The translations under genes and the position numbers were made by a program. The notes under the pieces were generated by a model, which saw only the letters and a list, made by a program, of their open reading frames with translations, ran no database searches and was not told where the DNA came from. Shown piece after piece: positions 30,117 through 38,962 of a stretch of 64,000 bases of DNA (within the stretch, counting starts at the first letter, position 1; each line of letters starts with the position of its first letter). Where the stretch lies: positions 1 through 64,000 of the forward strand of contig JAGWYN010000011.1 in NCBI GenBank assembly GCA_018969295.1, written 5' to 3'. Origin of the DNA: Chloroflexota bacterium. Its GTDB lineage: Bacteria; Chloroflexota; Anaerolineae; Caldilineales; Caldilineaceae.

Positions 30117-30141
30117 TGAATATCAAAAAAAATTATATTCA
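30117..30141. promoter_or_regulatory. Putative PadR operator palindrome
   Basis: TGAATAT (30117-30123) and ATATTCA (30135-30141) form a perfect 7-bp inverted repeat around an A-rich centre, in an unusually AT-rich stretch just upstream of padR. The PadR assignment rests on position only. Confidence 0.45.
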
Positions 30142-30253
30142 TCTCCGTTGTTTTGACAACTCCCTGCGCCCGACCCGCTTCTCGACAGCTGCCCCCTTCA
30201 GCGCTTCCCCCATCTCACACGCCCTCTGATGCAAGCTCCTGAACTGTCCAATT

Positions 30254-30284
30254 TTGCCGTGCGCAGCGATTCATTGGATATAAT
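30254..30284 (+). promoter_or_regulatory. Likely sigma70-type promoter of the trypsin gene
   Basis: TTGCCG (30254-30259) and a consensus TATAAT (30279-30284) are separated by 19 bases, about 70 bases before the protease ATG. The -10 is perfect, the spacing is long. Confidence 0.5.
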
Positions 30285-30355
30285 GGTATGCAGTGTTCCC
30301 AAAAAAACATTGCATATTCTGCCGAACCAACCGACACACCCAAGGGATCTTCATT

Positions 30356-31297
30356 ATGCATCTGCGTCACCGCCCTCTCCCTGACCGCCAGCCAGCCAGG
30401 CTGGGAAAGACAGCCCTTCTTGCCGCCGCCCTGATTTCACTGCTTCTGCTCGTCTACCTCTCTTCACAGGCCGCAGCCCAGCCCCCCCACCGCCCCCCTA
30501 CCCCCCTGATCGTGGGAGGCGAAGACGCAGCCCGTGACGAACTCCCCTGGCAGATCATGGTGCTGCCCGGCAATTCCCTCTGCGGCGGCACCCTGATCGA
30601 TCCCGAATGGGTCCTGACCGCAGCCCACTGCATGTACGATGAAAACAACCAGCTGCTCCCAGCCTCGGCGGTCACTGTGATCGCAGGCGAGTACACGATG
30701 CAAGTCGCAGACGGCACCGAACAGAACAGGTCGGTCAGCACGCTGCAAGTCCACCCCAACTACGACTCGGCGACCTCCGACAACGATATCGCCCTGCTGC
30801 AGCTCTCTTCTCCAGTCGTGCTCGGCAGCGCAGTCAGCACCCTCCCGCTGGTCGCCAGCCCAGCCAACGACGATCTGGTTGCAGCCGGGGTGACGGCGCT
30901 GGTCTCTGGGTGGGGCACCACAACCGATGGCGGAGAGAGCGCAGCTGTCTTGCAAAAGGTACAGATCCCTCTCGTCGACAACAGCACCTGCAACACAGCC
31001 TACAACGGCGGAATCACCGAGAACATGCTGTGTGCTGGCCTTGAAGAAGGGGGCAAAGACTCCTGCCAGGGAGACAGCGGCGGGCCGCTGGTCGTCCCCG
31101 ACGGCAACAGCTGGCGCCTGGCCGGCGTGGTCAGTTTTGGATCCGGGTGCGCCCAACCAGGCTTTTATGGAGTCTATGCTCGCGTCTCCCGCTATCTCGA
31201 CTGGATCCAAACAGCCCTGGGCGACACCTCCCCGCCCCCCACACCCGAGGTGCCGATGACGTCGGAGATGTTCCTGCCGCTCACCGTGAGCCAGTAA
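30356..31297 (+). CDS. Secreted trypsin-like serine protease (S1A) with FLPL tail
   Basis: A 313-residue exported protease with a hydrophobic signal segment (about 19-42). The mature domain begins at IVGGEDA, the classical zymogen activation site. The triad is His91 (LTAAHC), Asp144 (NDIALL) and Ser241 (GDSGGP); Asp235 before the serine predicts cleavage after Arg/Lys. AAGGGA precedes this ATG by eight bases, favouring it over an upstream in-frame start. After the protease domain a Pro/Thr linker leads to a C-terminal MFLPLTVSQ, a motif shared with other exported proteins here. Confidence 0.93.
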   Translation: MHLRHRPLPDRQPARLGKTALLAAALISLLLLVYLSSQAAAQPPHRPPTPLIVGGEDAARDELPWQIMVLPGNSLCGGTLIDPEWVLTAAHCMYDENNQLLPASAVTVIAGEYTMQVADGTEQNRSVSTLQVHPNYDSATSDNDIALLQLSSPVVLGSAVSTLPLVASPANDDLVAAGVTALVSGWGTTTDGGESAAVLQKVQIPLVDNSTCNTAYNGGITENMLCAGLEEGGKDSCQGDSGGPLVVPDGNSWRLAGVVSFGSGCAQPGFYGVYARVSRYLDWIQTALGDTSPPPTPEVPMTSEMFLPLTVSQ

Positions 31298-31511
31298 CAG
31301 GACAGATACCTTGCAGCGGGCCGTCTCTGGGTGCCCCCGTTGGGGCAAAGCACTTTAGACAGAGCCCAGCCCGCTGCAAGCCGCAGAGGTCCCCCCCCCA
31401 AAACAGCAGAGGCCGTTCGGATACGACGGCGTCGCCTGAATACGCTATCTCCTTGTTTCAGCAGATAAGCCAACAACACCCTGTCTGTGTTCTTCTAGGA
31501 GAGTCAATCCA

Positions 31512-33203
31512 ATGTCCCCATCCACACCGCTCACCCATTCATCCATCTCCCGACGAACCTTCATGGAGCTCTCCGGCGCTGCCTGGATCGGCAGCATGCT
31601 GGGCGCTGGACAGCTCCCCCGGCCAGCACCCAGCCCCACACGCCCCCAGGACACGCCCCGCCCCAATTTTCTGATCATCGTCACCGACCAGGAACGTGCC
31701 CCATGCCACTGGCCAGCCGGCTGGGCCGAAGCCAATCTGCCCCACCGAACACGGCTGGCCGCCAACGGGCTGACCTTTCGCCGTGCCTACTGCAACAGCA
31801 CCATGTGCTCCCCAAGCCGAGCCACTTTCTTCACAGGGATGTATTCGGCACACCATGGAGTCACCCACACCTTGACCTACGGCGGGTCCCAATCCCCCAG
31901 CGAGACCCCACTCCTGCCCGGCACACAAACGTGGGGCCAGATGCTGGCCGACGCCGGGTACCAGGTCGTGCTCAAAGGCAAATGGCACATCAGCAAAGGG
32001 GCAGACGGCGGCGTGCCCACCGCAGCCGACGTCGCCAGCTTCGGCTTCCAACAGTGGGAACCAACCACCGCCGGCGAAGGACAGAACATCAACGACTACG
32101 GCGGCGGCTGCGCTGACTGGGATACCCGGATCACCCAACAGGCCGTCTCCTTTTTGCAGAGCCAGACCGCCGAGACAACCGCCAACCAGCCGTTCGCCCT
32201 GGTCGTCGGGCTGGTCAACCCCCACGATGTGATCGGCTACCCCAATGACTGGGATTCCACCACCGAACCCGGCTGCAGCAACTACGCCGCCATCGATCTC
32301 GACCAGGGCATCGGCCTCCCTCCTTCCAACAGCGCCGACACTCTCGACAACAAACCCACCTGCCACGCCGAATCACGGAACCTGTACGCCGTCGGGCTGG
32401 GAACCCTGCTCTCACAGCAGGATCGCCTGAACTATGTCAATTTTTATGCTGCACTGCACAAACTCGTCGATGTCCACATCGGCACTTTGTTGGATGCCCT
32501 GGACGAAAGCGTGCGCGACCAGACAATCGTGATCCTGACCGCCGATCATGGCGAAGCAGGGCTGTCGCACAACGGGCTCCGCCAAAAAATGTTCAATGCC
32601 TACGAAGAGGTGATCCACATCCCACTGGTCATCTCCAACCCCGTACGTTTTCCGACCCCCCAAACGACCGACGCCTACGCTGCACTGGTAGATCTGATGC
32701 CCACGCTGGCCAGTCTGGCCAGCGTGCCCTCCCCCGAACGCTGGAAGATGCAAGGCGTGGATCTCTCCCCCATTCTGGCCAACCCGGCGACGTCTGTCCA
32801 GGATGCCATCCTCTTTGTCTACGACGACGAAGATGCCGGGCTGGCCGACGGCATGCTGACTGTCAACGGCCAGCCGATCGTCCGCCAGCCCAACCATATC
32901 CGCGCCCTCCGGCTGCGCGACCCCGACGGAGAGTGGCTCTATGCTCGCTATTTTGACCCCGACGCAGTCGAGGCAGAGCAGTTGGAAATGTACCATCTGA
33001 CCGATGGCAACGGGCAGGAGGTCGATCTCGACGAGATCGACAACCTCGCCGCCCCCTCCAGCCCTCATTACGAGGAACCCTTTTATGTGGCCAAACGCGC
33101 TGCGCTGGCCCAGCGGCTGGCCGCGCTGGAAGAGGAACATCTCACCCCCCACACTCAATTTCTGCCATGGATCGGAACTGCCACAGACGGTCTGCAGGGA
33201 TAA
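31512..33203 (+). CDS. Tat-exported sulfatase
   Basis: A 563-residue type I sulfatase. A twin-arginine signal (SRRTFMELSG) starts the protein. The metal-binding N-terminus (FLIIVTDQ) is followed by the formylglycine motif CSPSR at Cys99, to be oxidised by a maturase not present here, and by KGKWH and TADHGE. Such enzymes hydrolyse sulfate esters, often on glycans; the substrate cannot be told. The protein ends TQFLPWIGTATDGLQG, a variant of the FLP tail seen nearby. The next gene starts 58 bases downstream. Confidence 0.92.
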   Translation: MSPSTPLTHSSISRRTFMELSGAAWIGSMLGAGQLPRPAPSPTRPQDTPRPNFLIIVTDQERAPCHWPAGWAEANLPHRTRLAANGLTFRRAYCNSTMCSPSRATFFTGMYSAHHGVTHTLTYGGSQSPSETPLLPGTQTWGQMLADAGYQVVLKGKWHISKGADGGVPTAADVASFGFQQWEPTTAGEGQNINDYGGGCADWDTRITQQAVSFLQSQTAETTANQPFALVVGLVNPHDVIGYPNDWDSTTEPGCSNYAAIDLDQGIGLPPSNSADTLDNKPTCHAESRNLYAVGLGTLLSQQDRLNYVNFYAALHKLVDVHIGTLLDALDESVRDQTIVILTADHGEAGLSHNGLRQKMFNAYEEVIHIPLVISNPVRFPTPQTTDAYAALVDLMPTLASLASVPSPERWKMQGVDLSPILANPATSVQDAILFVYDDEDAGLADGMLTVNGQPIVRQPNHIRALRLRDPDGEWLYARYFDPDAVEAEQLEMYHLTDGNGQEVDLDEIDNLAAPSSPHYEEPFYVAKRAALAQRLAALEEEHLTPHTQFLPWIGTATDGLQG

Positions 33204-33261
33204 GTCGCCCACAGAGCGCAACACACCTGTCTTTTGTTTTATCTGTCCAAAGGAGTACACC

Positions 33262-35991
33262 GTGCGCACACTGATCATTGGAATTTTTTGTGCTGTCGGT
33301 CTGGTTGTGGGCAGCAGAACACCCGTTGTGGCAGCACCGACGGCAGGCTGTCAAGTCGCTGTCGCTCTGGGCACCAACCTGATCGCCAACGGGGACGCCG
33401 AACAGCAGAGCGGCGCCACCACCCTGACCGATGTGGTGCCTCCCTCCTGTTGGGAGTCTGCGGGCAACCTGACCGCCCTGGCCTATACGGCGCCAGACAA
33501 CGCGCTCCCCTTTCCCGCCAGCGGCAGCGGCGGAGGCTCCACCTACTTTGCCGGTGGGCCCGCCCCCATCGGACAGTCCACCGCCCTTCTTACCCAGACT
33601 GTCGACCTCCGCCCCCTGCAGGCTGCTCTCGAGCAGGGCAACATCCGAGCCAGCCTGGGTGGCTGGCTCGGTGGCTACGACACCCAGCTCGATCAGATAC
33701 ACCTGCAGGTCACGTTTTTGGGCAACGACAACACACCGCTCGACCACCTGACCCTGGGGCCGGTCACAGCCGTAGAACGCGGCGGGACAACCCAGCTGTT
33801 TGCACGCGGCACCACCGGCGCCGTTCCCCCGCTGGCCCACTATGCACAGATTGTGCTCGCCGCCAACAAGCTCTCCCCCATCGGCACCTACAACGACGGC
33901 TATGCCGACGACCTGTGGCTTGTGCTCTATGATGGCACGCCAACGTGCACGGCAACGGTCGCCGCCAACCGCAACCTGATTGTTGCCGGCGACGCTGAAC
34001 GGCCGGGCACGGCAACCAACCCGGCGTACGCAGTGCCTCCCCCCTGCTGGAACAGCTCGGGCACGATCACCGTCGCCCGCTACGGAGTCACCCTGCTCAA
34101 CGACCCGGGCCTTCCCCACGGAGAGAACGACCTGCAGTTTCTGGCCGGCGGCCCCCAGACGCTGACAGTCGGCGTCGCCGTCACCGCAGCCCAGACCATC
34201 CCACTCTCCTCGCTCGCCACCTCGATCGACAGCACCACCGGCATGACCGCTCGGCTGTCCGGCAACCTGAGCAGCGACCAGATCGACCAGATCCAGGTCG
34301 CTGTGCAGTTCCTGGACGCTGCCGGCCACCCGACCGGCTCCCCCCTGACCATCGAGTCCAATCAGCCCGGCGATCTGAACGGCACCTGGTACGCCCGCAG
34401 CGCACAGGCCGATGTGCCCGCCGACGCCCACAGCGCACGCGTCACCCTCAGCGCCAGCCGCCCCACGCCAGACAACAGCTACGCCCCCCAGTACATCAAC
34501 GCCTACGCCGATCTGCTCAGCCTGGTGTTGACCGCAGGCACCAGCGCCGCCGGCCAGCTCGATCCCAGCTTCGGCACGGACGGCCTGGTCTCTGTACCGT
34601 TTGGCGACCCCAATGCCTTTGCCTACGGCGTCGCCTTGCAGCCCGATGGAAAGATTCTGGTTGCCGGCTACACCGGCACCGGCGCGCCGCAGCACGGCGA
34701 AGACCTGTACGACCTGATCGGCCCCGGAGATGGCCTCGCCGAAACCAGCTTTGCCCTGGCCCGCCTGAACCCTGACGGCAGCCTGGACACCTCCTTTGGC
34801 AGCGGCGGCAAGGTGGTCACCCCCTTCCCTGCGCAGCAGGGTGGCAAGGTCGCCGCCTTGGCCGCCGACGTGGCCGTCCAATCCGACGGCCACATCTTGC
34901 TCTCCGGCTACGTGTTCGAAGAAAACCTGGGCAGCCGCGTGGCGCTGGCCCGCTACCAGAGCAACGGCACGCTGGACACCTCCTTCGGCGAGCAAGGGCG
35001 GCTCGTTCATCAGTACGTTGATAGCTGCCCAGCCGACTCGCGCAGCTACCAGCTGACACAGCTCCCCACAGGAGACTACGGACTGGCAGGCCGCGGGGTG
35101 CCCGGCGGCCTCTATTTTGCAGCAGTTATGCGCTTCTTCGCCAGTGGATCCAGCGACAGCAGCTTCGGCCAGAACGCAGATGGCATCCAAATGAACCAGA
35201 CTGTCGTCGGCAAAGACAGCCAACACTATACGGTTCGCTATCAAGAACCCAACAAGACGTGGTGGGCCGCCGGGTATACCGGACAGGGCAACCAGGAAAC
35301 CCTTGGGCTGGTGCGCCGCTATCTGGACGACGGCACCCCCGACAGCACCTTCAACGGCACCGGCGGCCTCTGGATTGACCGCCCTGCACGCGACGGCGAA
35401 GCTTTCCGCAAAGACCGCACCTACGCGCTGCTGACCACCACCACGGGCGGCTTTGTCGTCGGCGGCAACGCCGGCAGCCAGCTGATGCTGGCACGCTACC
35501 ACCCCAATCTGACACCAGATCTCTCCTTTGCTGGCACAGGCTTTTATCTGGCCAGCGTCACCCCCCCCATCGACGCCGTCCAACATATGAAGCCAACCGT
35601 CCGACAGCTGCACACCTACCAGGACGGTCGGCTGCTGGCCACCCTGGGCTCCTCCCCCCAGTACGTCACGCCAGAGACCCAGACCCTGTTTGCCCTGACC
35701 CGGCTGCTGCCAGATGGCACCCTCGACCTGAGCTTCGGCCAGAACGGCTACGGCTACGCCAATTTCGGACCCTATGCCGAGATTGCCCTGGACAGCGTCC
35801 CCCAAAATGACCACAAGGTGGTCGTCGCCGGCGGACGCACGACCGGAGAGCTCCCCAACGGCGTGGAGCCGCTGCCGCTGACCCAGTTTGCCGTCGCCCG
35901 TTTTCTCAACAACGCCCCGTTCAGCACAGCTGTGGAAACACCGGTGCTCGACCAGGCACTCTATCTGCCCCTCGTCGAACATGGAGAGTAA
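33262..35991 (+). CDS. Secreted delta-60 repeat beta-propeller protein
   Basis: A 909-residue exported protein starting with GTG, chosen because AAAGGAG lies six bases upstream and a signal peptide (TLIIGIFCAVGLVVGS...VAA) follows. Two related N-terminal modules start with NLIANGDAE and NLIVAGDAE and each contain PPxCW, resembling carbohydrate-binding beta-sandwiches. The C-terminal half has delta-60 repeats (LDPSFGTDG, LDTSFGSGG, LDTSFGEQG, LDLSFGQNG, with QPDGKILVAG) that form a propeller-like array. It ends LYLPLVEHGE. The role is unknown; surface display or glycan binding is an inference. Confidence 0.85.
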   Translation: MRTLIIGIFCAVGLVVGSRTPVVAAPTAGCQVAVALGTNLIANGDAEQQSGATTLTDVVPPSCWESAGNLTALAYTAPDNALPFPASGSGGGSTYFAGGPAPIGQSTALLTQTVDLRPLQAALEQGNIRASLGGWLGGYDTQLDQIHLQVTFLGNDNTPLDHLTLGPVTAVERGGTTQLFARGTTGAVPPLAHYAQIVLAANKLSPIGTYNDGYADDLWLVLYDGTPTCTATVAANRNLIVAGDAERPGTATNPAYAVPPPCWNSSGTITVARYGVTLLNDPGLPHGENDLQFLAGGPQTLTVGVAVTAAQTIPLSSLATSIDSTTGMTARLSGNLSSDQIDQIQVAVQFLDAAGHPTGSPLTIESNQPGDLNGTWYARSAQADVPADAHSARVTLSASRPTPDNSYAPQYINAYADLLSLVLTAGTSAAGQLDPSFGTDGLVSVPFGDPNAFAYGVALQPDGKILVAGYTGTGAPQHGEDLYDLIGPGDGLAETSFALARLNPDGSLDTSFGSGGKVVTPFPAQQGGKVAALAADVAVQSDGHILLSGYVFEENLGSRVALARYQSNGTLDTSFGEQGRLVHQYVDSCPADSRSYQLTQLPTGDYGLAGRGVPGGLYFAAVMRFFASGSSDSSFGQNADGIQMNQTVVGKDSQHYTVRYQEPNKTWWAAGYTGQGNQETLGLVRRYLDDGTPDSTFNGTGGLWIDRPARDGEAFRKDRTYALLTTTTGGFVVGGNAGSQLMLARYHPNLTPDLSFAGTGFYLASVTPPIDAVQHMKPTVRQLHTYQDGRLLATLGSSPQYVTPETQTLFALTRLLPDGTLDLSFGQNGYGYANFGPYAEIALDSVPQNDHKVVVAGGRTTGELPNGVEPLPLTQFAVARFLNNAPFSTAVETPVLDQALYLPLVEHGE

Positions 35992-36067
35992 AGCCCTCCT
36001 GCCACAACAGCCTCCCCCAAAGCTATGATTTTCAGATGAAGTATTGCTGGGTGACCCTTTCAGGCGA

Positions 36068-36096
36068 TTGCACTTTGGCACACAACATGCTACGAT
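36068..36096 (+). promoter_or_regulatory. Promoter of the methylamine operon
   Basis: TTGCAC (36068-36073), a 17-base spacer and TACGAT (36091-36096), preceded by TGC as an extended -10, give good sigma70-type spacing about 70 bases before the MttB-like start. Confidence 0.6.
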
Positions 36097-36169
36097 TCCC
36101 TTTAAAAGACTGTCCCGGCCAGGCTTCTTGCCAGGCCCTACCCACACCGCTCACCGGAGAACGCCGTCT

Positions 36170-37696
36170 ATGACTGACCAAAGTGTCGTCGCCCGCCGCC
36201 GCGAACAACGGCGTGAACGCCAGGCTGCAGCCGCTACCCAGTCCATCACTCAGCCCATCAACCGCCTGCCTGTCTATGAACTGGTCGACGAGGCGGCGCT
36301 GCACCAGATCCACAACGCCTCCCTGACAATCCTCGAAGAAATCGGCATCGATTTTTACGACGAAGAGGCGCTGGCCATCCTGGCCGCCCACGGCGCCGTG
36401 GTCAAAGAGTCGACCGTCTTCTTCGACCGCAAGTTGATCGAGCGCACTGTGCGCAGCGCGCCAGCCCAGTTCACCCAGCTGGCCCGCAACCCCGAACGGT
36501 CTGTCCAGATCGGCGGCAACCACGTCACCTTCGCCCCCGTCTACGGCCCCCCCTACGTCTACGACCTCGCCCGCGGACGCCGTGAGGCCACCCTCACCGA
36601 TTTCGAGAACTTCGTCAAGCTGACCTACCTCAGCCCCTATCTCCACCACTCCGGCGGCACAGTCGTCGAACCGACAGACCTGCCCACCCATACCCGCCAT
36701 CTCGATATGGTCTACAGCCATCTCCGGTACAGCGACAAACCCTTTATGGGGTCGGTCACCAGCGGACCCAACGCACAAGACAGCGTGCGCATGGCCGAGA
36801 TCGTCTTCGGCGCCGAGGCGATCCGCCAGCAACCCGCCCTGCTTTCGTTGATCAACATCTCCAGCCCGCGACGGCTGGACGACCGCATGCTCGCAGCCCT
36901 CAAGGTCTACGCCAAAGCCCGCCAGGCCATGATCATCACCCCCTTCATTCTCTCCGGGGCCATGGCCCCCGCCGCAGTCGGCGGCACGCTGGCCCAGCTC
37001 AACGCCGAGGCACTGGCCGGGATCAGCCTGGCCCAGATGATCGAACCCGGCACACCGGTGATCTACGGCGCATTCCAGACCAACGTGGACTTGCAAAGCG
37101 GAGCACCGGTCTTCGGATCCCCCGAAAGCCAGATCGCCCTGATCGTCAGCGCCCAGCTGGCCCGCATGCACGGGCTGCCCTTCCGCTCGGGCGGCATGTT
37201 CACCAGCTCCAAAATCGCCGACGCCCAGGGCGCCTACGAGTCAGTCCAGGTGATGCTGCCCGCCATACTGGCGCGCGTCAATTTTGTCCTGCACGCCGCT
37301 GGCTGGCTCGAAGGCGGACTCACCGCCGGCTACGAAAAGTTCGTGCTCGACTGCGAGCTGCTCGGGATGTACCACAAATTCCTGCAAGGGCTCGATCTTT
37401 CCAGCGAAGGGCTGGCAATGGAAAGCATCCGCAGCGTGCCCCCCGGCGGCCACCACCTGGGCACCGACCACACACTGCGCAATTTTCGCACCGCCTTCTA
37501 CCGGGCCAGCCTCTTCGACTACAATTCCGCCGAACAGTGGCAGGCCGAAGGCTCCCAAGATGCCCAGCAGCGCGCCCACACCCATTATCAAAAGCTGCTG
37601 CAAGAGTATGTGCCTCCCCCGCTCGACCCAGCCGTAGACAGGGCGCTGCGCGAGTTCATGGCGCAGCGCAAAAGCGCAATCCAGCCAGAATTCTGA
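36170..37696 (+). CDS. MttB-family (non-pyrrolysine) quaternary amine methyltransferase
   Basis: A 508-residue member of the trimethylamine methyltransferase superfamily (LHQIHNASLTILEEIGI; central TIM-barrel with VTSGPNAQD). There is no in-frame amber codon, so it belongs to the pyrrolysine-free MtgB/MtpB-like branch that demethylates glycine betaine or related compounds onto a corrinoid protein. The ATG at 36170 is preceded by GGAGA; upstream in-frame codons lie in the promoter. The next two genes are a GcvT-like protein and a sarcosine-oxidase-like enzyme, a logical demethylation chain. No corrinoid-protein gene is nearby. Confidence 0.88.
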   Translation: MTDQSVVARRREQRRERQAAAATQSITQPINRLPVYELVDEAALHQIHNASLTILEEIGIDFYDEEALAILAAHGAVVKESTVFFDRKLIERTVRSAPAQFTQLARNPERSVQIGGNHVTFAPVYGPPYVYDLARGRREATLTDFENFVKLTYLSPYLHHSGGTVVEPTDLPTHTRHLDMVYSHLRYSDKPFMGSVTSGPNAQDSVRMAEIVFGAEAIRQQPALLSLINISSPRRLDDRMLAALKVYAKARQAMIITPFILSGAMAPAAVGGTLAQLNAEALAGISLAQMIEPGTPVIYGAFQTNVDLQSGAPVFGSPESQIALIVSAQLARMHGLPFRSGGMFTSSKIADAQGAYESVQVMLPAILARVNFVLHAAGWLEGGLTAGYEKFVLDCELLGMYHKFLQGLDLSSEGLAMESIRSVPPGGHHLGTDHTLRNFRTAFYRASLFDYNSAEQWQAEGSQDAQQRAHTHYQKLLQEYVPPPLDPAVDRALREFMAQRKSAIQPEF

Positions 37697-37707
37697 CGGA
37701 GCACACG

Positions 37708-38958
37708 ATGGCCGAAAGACGATCGCCGATCTACGAAATTCATGCACGCAGCGCGGTGCGCATGGTCAAAGGAGGGGGAGACTATCTCTTCCCGCTGGCC
37801 TATACCTCCCCCGCCGAAGAACACCTCAACGTGCGCACCAACGTCGGCATGCAGGACCTCACCAGCATGGGCGAGGTCGATCTCAAAGGGCCAGGCGCCG
37901 AACGGCTGCTCAGCCGGCTGGCCGTCGCCAATCTCTACGACCTGCAGCCCGGCCAGGTGCGCTATACCACCTTCTGCCAGCCCGACGGCCGCATCGTCGA
38001 CGACGTCACCGTCTATAAATTCGGCGACGAACATTTCATGGTCGTCACCAGCAGCGCCCCACGCAAAAAAACCTTCCGCTGGATCGCCGAACACGCAGCC
38101 GGGACAGGCGCCTACGTCAACGATGTCAGCGGCGCCATCGCCCTCATCAGCGTGCAGGGCCCCCGCTCACGCGATTTTCTGGCCAGCACCGTCGCCGAGC
38201 CCGCTGCGCTGCTGGCCCTCAAGTTCTTCCGCTTCGCCCCCAACCAGATCGGCGACACCGAACTGCTGGTCTCCCGCTCGGGCTACACCGGCGAGCTGGG
38301 CTATGAGCTCTATGTCCCCGCCGAAGAGGCCGCCCTGCTCTGGGAAACCCTGGAACGCCGCGGCAAGGAGTTCGGCCTGCTGCCCTACGGCACCGCCGCC
38401 ATGCAAAGCCTGCGCATCGAAAAAGCCTTCCCCCTGGCCGGCCCCGACATCGACGGCGAACAGACCCCCTTCGAGGTCGGACTGCAGCGCTGGATCGACT
38501 TTTCCAAACGGGAGTTTCTCGGCCGCGATGCCCTGCTCGCCGTCCAAGAGCGGGGACTCAGCCAACGCTGGGTCGGGCTGGAGCTCGCCGGAACCACCCC
38601 GGCCAGCCCCAATGCCCCCGTCTACAGCCTCGCCGACCGACAGCCCTACCGCGAGACGCTCCACACCGGCAGCGAGGCCGGTGCCAGCTTCGACGCCGAA
38701 CAGGCCAGCAGACGGCCGGTCGGCCGCGTGACCTCCAGCGCCAAAGGACACAGCGTCGGCAAACTGCTCGCCCTCGCCTACGTCAACGTCAGCCATTCCT
38801 GGCCCGGCGCACAGCTGATGGTGGACGCCAACGGCCGCCCCACCCCGGCAACCGTCGTCCCCACCCCCTTCTTTGACCCGGCCGGCAACCGCCTGCGCGG
38901 CACCGTCGTGCGCACCCTGGCCGAAACCGGCAGCCCAACCTCCCCCCCTCAAAGGTAA
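37708..38958 (+). CDS. GcvT-like tetrahydrofolate aminomethyltransferase
   Basis: A 416-residue GcvT/DmdA-fold protein: TNVGMQDLTSMGEVDLKGPGAE, DVSGAIALISVQGPRSRDF, LLVSRSGYTGELGYELYVP and a C-terminal barrel with VGRVTSSAKG. Such proteins move a methyl or methylene group from an N-methyl substrate to tetrahydrofolate. It starts 11 bases after the mttB-like stop, and the gene after it begins only a few bases beyond its own stop codon. It is longer than the glycine-cleavage T protein (about 365 residues) and no gcvH or gcvP is present, so a catabolic role with its neighbours is more likely. Confidence 0.88.
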   Translation: MAERRSPIYEIHARSAVRMVKGGGDYLFPLAYTSPAEEHLNVRTNVGMQDLTSMGEVDLKGPGAERLLSRLAVANLYDLQPGQVRYTTFCQPDGRIVDDVTVYKFGDEHFMVVTSSAPRKKTFRWIAEHAAGTGAYVNDVSGAIALISVQGPRSRDFLASTVAEPAALLALKFFRFAPNQIGDTELLVSRSGYTGELGYELYVPAEEAALLWETLERRGKEFGLLPYGTAAMQSLRIEKAFPLAGPDIDGEQTPFEVGLQRWIDFSKREFLGRDALLAVQERGLSQRWVGLELAGTTPASPNAPVYSLADRQPYRETLHTGSEAGASFDAEQASRRPVGRVTSSAKGHSVGKLLALAYVNVSHSWPGAQLMVDANGRPTPATVVPTPFFDPAGNRLRGTVVRTLAETGSPTSPPQR

Positions 38959-38962
38959 CCCC

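Noticed and set aside
33142..36147. A 1001-codon open frame on the minus strand
   Set aside because: It is antisense to the delta-60 protein and MttB start, has no domain or ribosome site, and results from high GC at codon position three.
36170..37696. Pyrrolysine-dependent trimethylamine methyltransferase
   Set aside because: No in-frame TAG in the gene; it belongs to the non-Pyl branch.
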